From the NCBI RefSeq assembly GCF_910596095.1, contig NC_056546.1, positions 21,728,425 through 21,792,424 on the forward strand: a DNA stretch of 64,000 nt, given 5' to 3'. Shown here piece by piece: positions 1-34,276 of the stretch (position 1 is its first letter; every line of letters begins with the position of its first letter). The stretch is from Thunnus maccoyii. Its lineage: Eukaryota > Chordata > Actinopteri > Scombriformes > Scombridae. The notes below the pieces were generated by a model. The model was not told the DNA's origin. It did no database searches and saw nothing but the letters and a program-made list of their open reading frames with translations. A program made the position numbers and the translations under genes.

Positions 1-3000
1 GTGGGAACCGAGGTGGCCTAATCTTGTACGGAATGATGCAAACTCCCAGTAAGCTGGAGAGCGTCCCATGAAAAAGGAGGGAGGGATGGTGGTAAATAAG
101 AACATCTACCCGCCGCCACCAGCAACAAGGATTTAACCCCCCCACTGCCAGCCAGTCTGCTCACCCGCACACAAAGCTGCAAAATACTTCTCGTGATGCA
201 ACACTGAGAGTAGACCAACAGTGCCCTCCCCGGCCCCGGAGCCTCCAAAACAACGCGGCTCTATCTCAGGAGCAGCTACAAGACAGCACATCTGGATGTC
301 AGATTATAGAGATAAGCCTGGCAAAAGGGCATGGAAAGCAGAGAGCATGAATCACTTGGTTTAAAAGGATACCAGTCCAGATTCTCATAGCTTGTCCTGA
401 CTCCTGGAAACAACTTCAAAAAGATAACCAACTACAGGCTCCATAAAATACGGGGAATGAACAGTTTCTCCTCTGCCATCTATGATAAGGCAGGAACACA
501 GATAGGAAGATTATGCTGGTTATCTTTTAATGCAGCTGCACTTAAAAGTAAAACACTGATCCAGCCAAATAGTCTTTGAATGGTCTAAAATACTCCACTG
601 CTGCATAGAATGACAAAATGCCTCTTGGTAGACAAAGACATTGCTTATTTAGTGTTCCCAAGCGACAGTCCTCTATAATTGTCCTATATAATCTACCTAA
701 ATGTCCATGTGCATCTGTACAATGCATGAAGAAAAAACAGGCTCAGCTACGTCTATGCATTTTCAGTTCATCCAGTGGGTTTTGCAAGGATTTTTAAAAG
801 CACAAGAGGTCAGAGACATTTCTCAACCCATCGTGGAGTACTGCAAACTTTTAGTTGCAGTTAAAATGTGAAAAATACCAGAAAAAACAAGATAACTGGT
901 CAGAACACAAGGACAAGTAAGCATGGAAAGCTCAAACCAACCATCAACTCATATTTACTTGAGATAAGAGCAATGCAGTGGAAACCAGATTGTTTGTTCT
1001 TGGATTACCCTAATGTCTCTGTATCTTACCTAACACACACACAAAGTCATAAAAAGCCAGTTCTACACTCGTCTCTCACAATGCAATGATTTGTACTACT
1101 TTGAAACGCTTGAATCCCTCAAACTACTGGAGTTATAAAAATGGAATAATTCTTTACAATGGAAAGCCTTTGAACAGCTTTATGGTGGCAAGACTAAGTA
1201 TACAAAAATCCCTATACTGGCACCAGGAAACAACAACACTATTTAACTGTCAGGGCAGAAATACCTCCTGCAGAGATGTTCGTGAAACTAGTCCACAAAT
1301 TTCATCCCTCACCCTCCACCCACCCTGCTCCCACTGAGGAAACATGCTCTGTTTGTCTAAGCTCACCACATCTTCCCTGCAACAAAGTCAACAAACATGC
1401 ATGGGCACATACTTGACTAAAATAGAGGACAGTTCTTATCCCTTAACAATGACAAACGTTTATGGATCCACCCATCTTGTAAGGATAAAGATGAGCTGTT
1501 AACTGTCCTGCAAATCAAGGAAAGCAGACGATAGGGTGAAATGAAGGGACATGACCATGTATCATCGTAACAGATTTGGCTCGGGTGGAGAGAAGATCTG
1601 CAGACACTGGACGCTTGGGAAAGCTCTGCTGCTAGCTGTTGCGAGCTGTGAAGAACAGAGGCGTGCTGAGGTCATGAGTAAACACACAGGCTCTTCCAGA
1701 GCTCAGAAGAGGGGGGGACTGGAAACACATCTGCTCTGCCTTTGATCCAAACTTCTGCGGCCCAGCACGCCACTCACCTCGGCTGCCCACTCTGTGCCTG
1801 ACTAGAAAACAACGGCCACAATCCTAAACACTAAGCTCTTCCTTCCCATGCTGCCCTCCTCACTGCTGGTGCTGACTCACAATGGGAGCAACTTTTTATA
1901 AAATACTTGAATCTTGAAATGTCAAGGGGGAAAAAAATTGCAATGTCGCAAGAGATGGCTTTTGTTGCTTCCCACGGTTTATGCAAACGAAGCAGTTTCA
2001 ATAGCTGTACCTCTGTAGTGCAGCAGTCGGTTCTAGGTTTCTAGGTTGTAACAGACCAAAAAGGTCAGGCCTTTTAATAGATCAAACATCAGTTATGGTT
2101 CCCTCCACAAATGTGAAATGTGGTAGAAGGATTCATTTTATTCAACAACTCCAGTCATGACAGTAATGCCATCAATCTGCTCAAACCAAGGTTTGTAACT
2201 TTCAGTCAGTGTCAATCTGACTCTGACTGTTGCTCTGTGAGAAAGTAAACAGGGTTGGAACTTCTCTCTCAAGCTCTCTTGTTTCCATCTTTACGCAACT
2301 CTTGCTGTCACTTTTCATGTGAACAAGTCAAGTCAAGTCCAGTTGTATTTGTATAGCCCAATATCACAAATCACAAATTTGCCTGTAGAGCATACAACAT
2401 CCTCTGTCCTTGATTCAGGATATATAAGGAAAAACTCCCTAAAAAAAAACATTAATGGGTAAAAAAAATGGAAGAAACCTCAGGAAGAGCAACAGAGGAA
2501 GGATCCCTCTCCCAGAACGGACAGACATGCAATAGATGTTGTGTGTACAGAATAGACCAAGAAAGCTAAATTACAGAAATACAGCATGGAAAAACAGGAT
2601 GACAAAATTATCTCCATTTGAATCATAATCGTGTCTCGGCCCTCTATGTGACCACAAGCTTTTCACTCCACCTTCGCGTGTGGCTGTCCAATATTCAGTC
2701 ACTTTTTTAGCTCTGTTTTGCTCCCCACCAACTCCTGAGGGAAACATCTGGCTTTTTAGCTGCTACTAGATGCTCCACTATGTTCACAAGCTAGTCGCTA
2801 ACTTTTTCTGTCTGCCGTTTCAGAGCTGTTTGCTGGAAACAGCTGCCTGCTGCTGGAAACGTCACTGATCAGAGCGTTGAGAGTGAAACCAAACAGAAAA
2901 ATTGTGGGCTGTAAAACCAACATTGAACTGAAAGACGCAGAAACGCTTAGCAAAGCTGATGGGAACTGCAGAGTTGGATGATAATTATGTATGGGTTTGT

Positions 3001-5165
3001 CACTATGAGCGACCGCATTCACATGCATATAGTCAGTTGATCCACTGTTAATATAAAATTATTGATTATGGCAGCTTTAGTTTTACTGTCTCTTTATGGT
3101 CCTAAATGCTTCGATAATACGATGTGGTGATTCTGCACACAACATTTCAAACGGTAGCCAAGTCTTAAAAAAAGTTTCAGTATTGACCTCGAGTACCAAA
3201 AATCAATAACAACTGGTATCCCACGGTAATAATTGATATTCTACACTACTGGAAATGACTAAAGCTCACCATTCGCTCCTTGAACCGAACCACAGCTGAG
3301 AATATGACTAATAGGGGAGCACAGTATACAAGAAACATACTGCATGCTCAAGTGTGGGAGTGAGTTGCTGGCTTTCACAGGACAAAAGGCCAACAATGAT
3401 GTCACCTTAGTTCCCTCACAACATAACCCCCTGACCTTATGAGAAGTGCTAATTTGATGAGTCTACATTTCCACTGTGGTCAAGGATTTTTTGTTCAACA
3501 AGTCACACAAACTGAATCCCAACAACAAAACCGAAACCTCCCTAAATACAGGGAAACGTGGCATTTTTTTGGGACCAGCAGAGCTCATGCTGTCAAAAGT
3601 TGCGGGATAAAAGACCCCCTCTTAAACATATGACTAACTTTGACATAGAACTCCAAAGGTCTCATTATTTTTAGACAGCAACATTACGATGCCTTACATC
3701 AGTTGTGACTCACTGTGTAAACTTTTTTCATGTAAATTTTCAACTTTCTTGGCAATGTCGAAATTCCAAAAACTCTGACAAATTAGAACAGAGCAAAGGA
3801 CGTAAACAAATAATTGTTTTTGTCATGTGAAAAACTTCAGCCTTGCTGTCTGGTATCTTTCCCTAGCAAACCACGCTTGAGGTTGGGCTAGTGAGAGCTC
3901 TACCACAAGACTCCCACCCTCCAATTCCCTCTGCTTGTACTGTATGAGCCCAGAGAACCACATCCTGAGGAGAGGAACGCAATCGACAGCAATGCCTCCT
4001 TGAACTGGAAAATTGGTTACACAATCTGAACTTTTCACTGACGACTGTGTTGCTCCACTAAAAATATTACAATCGCTGCTTTCATTGGAAGCCAAACTGT
4101 GGAGAGTGCAGAGACGTTTCAAAGGGAAACAATAGCAAAAAGCACATAGAAAAACAGCGGGCCACTGATCATGGGATGTGATGGGAGAGATGTCTGTCCT
4201 TGATGTGAGTGCCAAGGTGAGAGGCTCCACCACGATTTCCCAGAATACTCTGGGGAGTTTGGGATCAAATGAGCACAGGCCAACGGATAGTTGCCTGCAA
4301 TATGAATGGACAAGAAAGAACTGCAGTAGTAGGGCTTATGACATGGGCAAGAGTGCAACATGATACATATAGCATGGAGTCTTACAGGGAAATACCCACT
4401 TTAACCAACTTTATCTGAGTCTAATCAATCAGGGCACATGATATCTCACTGCGGGCAATCATGTTAACTGAATTCTCCCTTAAGACCAAAACAATGTATG
4501 TGTAACAGAAAGAGTGTTGCTATAGTTCCAGTAACCTTTACAGTGTACCATAAATAAAATGCTGCATAATGGATATTAAGATTTTGAATATTAAGTGTTT
4601 ACACTATGAGCAAGGTGGTAAGAGGTAGATGGAAATCTTCATATTTACATCAGATGTTCTTACAATGTCAACATGGACTCAAGTCCCACAAAGATAAAAA
4701 ATAATGTTCTCTGCCACAATTTTCCACAACAGATCAAAAGTTTGAGAAAATTCTAGACACATATAAACTTTCTCAGGAAATGTTGAAATGTGCAAAATTC
4801 ATTTTGGCTTCATTTTTTGACTACCCGATAATGTTGAGGTTTTCAACAACCCCATGTCTGACTTTGACGAAAATGAATTAAACTGTACAGCTGGGTTGAA
4901 TTGGCACGATGTGGAACCGAACCGATGTGGAACTTTTTAAAGACAGGGTGGCTCTGCAGCTTTGGTCCCCATCTCGTTCCCCCTCAGTACGTCTCCTCAC
5001 AGCCCCTGCAGGTTCAGAGCCCCACATCCCCCACGTGAAGAGGCTCAGCATATATAAAGCGAGAGCACAATTTGGCAACACATCTCTATAATAACACACA
5101 GACCCTTGCAGGATTTTTTGCCAGGCGACTGGAAGAGGAAATAGAGGAGTATAAACAGTTCTCAC
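1..5165. other. Presumed slx4ip intron sequence at the left edge; no exon found
   Basis: This should be intron (or later gene) sequence after the exon 5 donor. All open frames here, including 3823-4233 and 18-248 on the minus strand, lack family motifs and read as chance frames. One recognisable interspersed repeat is present (2325-2600). The rest is unremarkable AT-rich sequence. Confidence 0.5.
2325..2600. repeat. Teleost interspersed repeat fragment
   Basis: The stretch runs from a CAAGTCAAGTCAAGTCCAGT start through a sequence containing GGAAAAACTCCCTAAAAAAA, GGAAGAAACCTCAGGAAGAG and GGATCCCTCTCCCAGAACGG. I recognise this block from many teleost genomes as a high-copy repeat. Its class is not clear to me; the ends are approximate. 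Confidence 0.72.
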
Positions 5166-28841
<23,676 letters not shown>

Positions 28842-28891
28842 TGCAGTGAACACAGCAGTCAGTCAGTGTCACCTGAAACAAGTGTATTGTC

Positions 28892-28973
28892 ATGGATTAC
28901 AGCATAGACTGCATATATATTATTATTGTTTACATATTTAATATATTTTTTTATATACAGTCTATGGATTACA
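28892..28973. mobile_element. Very short MITE with inverted ends and 10-bp flanking direct repeat
   Basis: CATAGACTGCATATAT (28903-28918) is matched in reverse by TTATATACAGTCTATG (28951-28966), 14 of 16 paired. The unit is flanked by ATGGATTACA on both sides (28892-28901 and 28964-28973), though the right copy overlaps the arm by three bases. It lies in the slx4ip 5' UTR intron, about 450 bp from the bidirectional promoter. Confidence 0.6.
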
Positions 28974-29379
28974 CGTGGTAACGTTAGCCTAATAACACGC
29001 TCCAATGATCATGCATTGTGGACAACATGTAATACCAGCAGGCTATAATTTAACCACCTTCCTAAAAAAATAATACCAACTATCTTATGATTGACACTTG
29101 AGTGTCTATGATGAGCCAATTAGTATTCTTGTGCTCGGTTTCTTACACAGATATGTATTTGGCTTCTCCTAAACGTAATACACCGTAATGTTAATCCTAA
29201 ATCCCCCCAAAAAACGACTTTTGACGGTCTAACAGTGAAAAGCTCCCAAAACGAATAATTATTGCTAAAAGCAGCATTGCTATAACGTTAAACTATCAGT
29301 ATACAATGACGCTACAAACACATAATAACAAAATGTGTTTGGAACAACGCTGTGTAACAACATTAACAGATCTCATACC

Positions 29380-29540
29380 GCCAACAGTTTTTGAATGCTT
29401 GTCAAACGACGACCAGGCTGCGGAAAGATGACGTCACACTTAATTTGTAGTCCTATTTGTAGTCCTGCAACCTCGAAGCCAGTGTGAGTGGGAGCTTTTC
29501 AGCGGATTTCTTTTGGCAAAATATTCCTCGAAAATACTGA
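29380..29540. promoter_or_regulatory. Bidirectional slx4ip/mkks promoter with a CRE
   Basis: The two genes diverge with presumed first exons within about 100 bp of each other. A perfect palindromic cAMP-response element, TGACGTCA, is at 29429-29436. Next to it ATTTGTAGTCCT is repeated in tandem (about 29442-29465); on the minus strand these read as GGACTACAAAT, resembling half of the ZNF143-type ACTACAA box. No TATA box was seen. A GTAAGG donor at 29541 may end the mkks UTR exon. Confidence 0.6.
29429..29436. promoter_or_regulatory. CRE/ATF site TGACGTCA
   Basis: Exact eight-base palindrome within the divergent gap. Full CREs are typical of CpG-type bidirectional promoters; use by CREB/ATF is inferred. 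Confidence 0.6.
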
Positions 29541-30016
29541 GTAAGGTAGGAAAAGCGACTGTCTGTCTCTGTTATCAAGCGGGGTGGCGGAGCCATGGAG
29601 TTTTAAATTAACAGCAATAATTTCTACGTACTTTTTATCGAATAGGATCCAACGCTGTGGCCGCTACCATGGAAACGAGTGAATATTTTAAAAAAGCCTG
29701 TATTAATATCGAAATTATACGTCGTCGAGTTGTATCCATATATTTTTAATTTACCATATAGTAGTCTCTATCACATGAAATCAACATCGTTTGCTTTTTT
29801 AAGTATACTATAACAAAGAGGTCACCCAAATATAGTTGAATTATGATCAGGCAATGCGATAAGCTTCACTATCTTTGTCGTGGCAGACAACAGTGCCTAA
29901 AAACGAATTTTTCGTTCAACAGACAGTTTTAAAGGACATTTCTAACCTACCTTATCTTCACTACTCAAAGTAAAGTTACTGTCTAAGCGTACTTCAGTAC
30001 CGTAAGGCTGTCAACA

Positions 30017-30031
30017 ATGGTCCTAAGGTGA
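30017..30031 (+). other. Short upstream ORF in the mkks leader
   Basis: ATG GTC CTA AGG TGA (M-V-L-R-stop) ends 16 nt before the mkks ATG at 30048. It would be on the mRNA if, as likely, the leader is continuous here or is spliced to the acceptor near 29997. Upstream ORFs are known in mammalian MKKS leaders; a regulatory role here is inference. Confidence 0.4.
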
Positions 30032-30047
30032 AATAACTGCTGAAGTG

Positions 30048-32687
30048 ATGTCTCGAGTCGCCAAGAAAGCTCCATCTCTTTGCACGGATTTACCACTGGA
30101 CAACACTGACATTTGTGACAAGCTTCATATTCTGGGGCAGCTTCTGAGATCTTGTTTTGGTCCCACAGGTAGACTGAAACAAGTTCATAACAACATTGGA
30201 GGGCACGTTGTAACCACCTCATCTTCCTCAGTTCTGCTTCCAGCAATTTCTTCGCCACAACCTTTTATTAATCTGATAATAACCTCCATTCGCAACCACG
30301 TTTCTCGTTACAGTGACTGTGGATTGTTTGCTGCCATTCTTTGTTTGGCTCTTATTCAACAAGCAAAGCAGTCTGGTGTCAAAAGAAATGTGGCTATCAG
30401 ACTGAACAAGCACTTTCTGGGTTTGTGCACCAGTTATCTTCATCAAGAAGACTGTGCATGTAAAGTGAAGCTCGACTTCTGCAGCAGCCACATCTTGATC
30501 ACATTAGCTCACAGTGTTATTTCCAGCAAACCAGCCAGTGTGCTAACAAAGCCAGAGGCACTTCACGTCAGCAAGCTGGCAGTGCAAGCCTTTTTGCTGA
30601 CTGTGCCTTGTAAGAGCCCAGGTATAGTCAGTCTTGGCAGGATAGTGACTGTCTCTGTTGAAGGCCAATCTGTGCTGGATTCTGCAGTGTTTCCGGGCTT
30701 ACTGGTGGACATACCTGATGTCTTTGGCATCTTCAAGGTGGAGAATCTTCCTCCTAATCCACTGCGTATGGTACTGTTTAGTGTATCTCTTGCTGGGGAT
30801 CTTTCTGAACTAGGAAACGGGACAATTGAGGTGCATCATGGTGCAAACACAGACTCTCAAATTCTGGATCAGCTCCTGGAGATTGGCAAACAGGTGGTTA
30901 AAGACGAGGTGAAGCTCTTTGTGTGCCAGAAGGTCATCCACCCAGTCCTGCAGCAATACCTGAGGAGTCATGGTATCATAGTGATGGAGAGACTGGGGAT
31001 CACTCTTATGGAGCCACTTATTCAGCTGACAGGTAGGCCTCTAAATGTACGCACAGAGCCTTTGGCAGAACCATAATGGCAAATTCATGTTCTGTAGCTA
31101 AGCACAATTTAAACTCACAGAACATAATTTTAAATAACATGAAATTTAATTATAGGGAAATTAGTATAAAATGATGCACAACATATCTGTGTGTGTGTGT
31201 AATGCACAGTAGCTCCAGCTCCAGGGATGAAACTAACTTTTTTTTTTCATTATTGATTAGTCATCCCATTATTTTCTCAATTTAATGGTGAGTCATCTTG
31301 TCTACACAATGTAAGAAAATAGTGAAAAATGGCCATTATATTTTCCAACAGCCCAAAGTGATATATTCAAATAGCTTGTTTTATTCCACCAACAGTCTAA
31401 AACGAAAAGATATTCAGTTTAGTATTGTAAGTGTTTACATTAAAGAAGCTGGGACAAGGGAATGTTTGGTATTTATGCTTGAAAAATTACTAAAATAAAC
31501 TAGCAGCTTTAGTTATATCAATGTAAAAATAAATACATTTTGAAGCTACTGCTAAAGCATTGACATTTCTTCATTCTTTTGGGTGTGAAATTGTAAATGT
31601 ACATATGTATACTGCCTCTACTGCCCAGCCAGAGTATATCCCGTGCTATAACTCTGCTCTGTCTATCTAAGCTCCTGTTTCATCTCTGTCTCCTTTAACA
31701 ACTAGGTGCTCAACCTGTGGCCACATTACATACCACAATCCCACGCAAGGCCTATGGAAACGTGAGGGATCTCAGTTTTAGGCAGTTTGGATCCAAGACA
31801 TTGCTGCATTTACACCCTCCTGGGGAGTCAGTGATCTGCACGATGGTCCTCTGCCACAGGAATGAAACAATGTTAAATGAGTTGAAGGTAAGATAGAGTT
31901 AAAAGTGTTGGAACTATACTGTTGGCCTCAGTTTTAGTTGGCTTTGGTTTTAGAGATGTGTCAGCCTGAAACCTCCATTAATAGGAGGCAAATGTGACAG
32001 ATGGACTGATGTATTAATTTCCATCTGTGCGACTATTAAAGGTGGCGTGCCAGAAGACAGAACATGTGTTGAGGCTCACCCTGAGGGAACCATCTGCCTT
32101 ACTTGGAGCTGGGTGCACTGAGACCCACTTAGCTGCTTACATCAGACACAAGGTGAGATCCAGTATTTAGTCTTGAACCAGTGAGCTGTACAAAACATTT
32201 GATTTATTTCACATATTTTAAGGAGAGCATGTCTTATTCATGTTATATTTCATCCTAGAGCATGAATGATGTCATTGAGACAGCGTCAGTGTTGGGATGC
32301 TCACAGACAGAGTACCTGCTTGGCATGGAGGCATTCTGCCGCTCTCTGGAGTCTGTGGCTGCAGCGCTGGAGCACAATGGTGGGAATTCTCTTATTGATC
32401 TGACTTGTGCTCACCACTGGACTCTCCCTGCGGATGTGATGCAAGAACACATGGAGGATAGCTTGGGCCTTTGTGGCTGTGGACTAGTGGAAAGTAGCCC
32501 AAGAATGAAGTGGAGTTATCTTAACACTAAATATCCAGAGTTCTCACCTGCACCCTTGTCTAGAGACACGACTCTCCAGCCACATGTACTGGACTCCTTC
32601 ACAGCTAAGCTCAATGCGTTGCAGGTTGCTGTAGAAACTGCTAATATTGCTCTGGATGTGCAATATATCATTCAAGATATGAACTAG
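30048..32687 (+). CDS. mkks: MKKS / BBS6 chaperonin-like protein
   Basis: Exons 30048-31032, 31706-31887, 32042-32152 and 32259-32687 join to 569 codons including the stop (568 aa; human is 570). The start [12 protein letters not shown] follows CTGAAGTG; an in-frame GTG directly before it is not used. The protein is a divergent group II chaperonin fold. The equatorial CFGPTGRLK block is at about residues 36-44. [10 protein letters not shown] (about 87-96) replaces the GDGTT nucleotide motif of true CCT subunits, so ATP hydrolysis is not expected. The carboxy end has [20 protein letters not shown], as in the family. MKKS/BBS6 acts at the centrosome and cilium base with BBS10 and BBS12 to assemble the BBSome core (family knowledge). 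It is head to head with slx4ip and tail to tail with srd5a2. Intron 1 carries a repeat. Confidence 0.97.
31208..31515. mobile_element. Teleost DNA-element fragment in mkks intron 1
   Basis: The stretch includes ATTATTTTCTCAATTTAATG, GTAAGAAAATAGTGAAAAAT, GCCCAAAGTGATATATTCAA and AAAAGATATTCAGTTTAGTA, then GAAGCTGGGACAAGGGAATG. I recognise this order from a high-copy fish non-autonomous element. The ends AGCTCCAGGGATGAAACTAAC and AACTAGCAGCTTTAG look like eroded inverted termini. Confidence 0.65.
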
Positions 32688-32747
32688 CGGATGGATGAAT
32701 ATATTCTATTCAGTGAGGGATTCTGGTTTGTGGCGACCACAATGAGG

Positions 32748-32753
32748 AATAAA
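32748..32753 (+). terminator. mkks: mkks polyadenylation signal
   Basis: AATAAA lies 61 bp after the stop and is followed by a T-rich stretch. This gives a very short 3' UTR. Confidence 0.7.
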
Positions 32754-34276
32754 TGCTCTTTTTATTTTTCGAAAGTAATATTTACTTTCTATGTTAGCAC
32801 TCACTTTAATGAAAATCTGAATGAACCCTGGAGCCAGTCAGAGGGATTGTTGACCCTCTGTCCTGTTGTTTCCATCTTTTGAAAGTATTGTGTTTAGTCA
32901 TTGTCTTATTATCATATTTGTCCATATTTTCCTTTATAGATATAAACTGTCACTCTTTTTCTTAATTTTGTGGGCTACTGGCTATAATCTACCAGCCTTG
33001 TTTTCAGCTCACATATGGTGTATGTGTTTACTCTTAGTTTAGTGTTTGAGCTGGTAGGAAGCAACCTTTTGTCCACATTGTCCAAAATTTAAAATTTACA
33101 AGCTATATCAGCCACATTTCCAGCCAATAAAACGTAGAATTTAAATGATGCACAGTTAGAAGTGTTTGTAAGATTGACATGAATCAAAAAATTCAGCTTA
33201 TTTATGAGACCTTTACGATTACAAACTGGCATTTTTCTGTTGCAATTGTCTTTGGTCAGCACTAGGAGGAGCTGCAAGGACGCTGTAGATTTTGTTTTTT
33301 ACCAGCATAGTACCAAAAGAAAAAAAACCTACCAGCTCTGGGCTTGTGGTAATTTTCCACCCTATTTCATGACACTGTGTTACATTCAAAATGTTACCAG
33401 TCTTAACCTGCTGACTGGTGTTGGTGCCGTTCCTTGACTCTGTCTACTGTTCAGTGTTTCATGCCATGTTGCAGACAGTCATAACCATCTCATGTGATAG
33501 GACAATGAGCCCAGATTATGACAAATGAACGTTTATTTCTTGTCACAAAATCTCTTCCAATCTGAAACTGTTCATTTCATGAAGTTTCACTTATTAATGT
33601 CTTTGAGTTTCATTCATAGCAGTGTGTACAGAAAGAGTTGAACAGAGTTTTGTATATGGGTTAACATTAAAATGTACCAGAAGTTGGATGAGCATTCTAG
33701 TTAATATTAAATTATGTGTAAATATTAAATGACTGTCACTAGGTCCTGCAGTGGATATCAGGCTTTGCCATCATAAATCTACTGAGCCAGGTGACACTAT
33801 CGTCCTGACCTAACTTAAAGTTGCCTCTGATCCTTCCCTCACCAAACAAAGAGTAGATACTTGGCAGCTTGACCCAGCTTTATGTATCTACCCTGCATCT
33901 GCTCAGGCTAACCTACAATGACTGGCTCAACTGGCTTCATAGGCAGTTTCATCCGAATGCCATGATCCGCTCAGTTGTACACTAGCAACCCTCCTGGTAT
34001 GAGTAATTTTTCCATGCATGAATCATGTTCCTTGACCTGTCTTACCAAAGAAAAAATAACATGGTTTTAATGTGAAGTTGAGTGTAAGAGCATATGAAAG
34101 TCTACACAGTAATGACAAGCAAAATCATAACAGATTCTTGTGCAGTAAAATGAGTGTGATGTCTGATTAAAAATACAACAATAGGAGTGTCAAAACTGCA
34201 CTAGTCTTCTGCTATTAGGTCCACAGGGTACACAGTTGTTGTCTGTCCTTATAAGATGATGGCGAGGTGCTTTTTC
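32754..34276. other. mkks-srd5a2 convergent intergenic region
   Basis: It contains the presumed 3' UTR of srd5a2 on the minus strand; candidate signals are the complement of AATAAA at 33532-33537 and of ATTAAA near 34062. I see no further gene and no clear repeat. Confidence 0.5.

Larger units (their letters stand above)
28842..29440 (-). other. slx4ip: slx4ip 5' UTR: part of exon 1, UTR intron and upstream UTR exon
   Basis: A TTTCAG acceptor (28873-28875) leaves 31 nt of UTR before the ATG. A matching donor, GGCG|GTATGAG, sits at 29379/29378, giving a UTR intron of about 506 bp and a non-coding first exon that ends at 29379. Its transcription start should lie close to the CRE at 29429-29436. 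This is inferred from splice signals only. Confidence 0.5.

Noticed and set aside
3823-4233. Minus-strand frame of 136 codons, considered as the next slx4ip exon
   Set aside because: No SLX4IP motif, no fitting acceptor after exon 5, and low-complexity-free but unmatched sequence. Treated as chance.
30045-30047. GTG as the mkks start, adding one residue
   Set aside because: The ATG at 30048 follows at once and matches the family start; GTG starts are not usual in vertebrate mRNAs.
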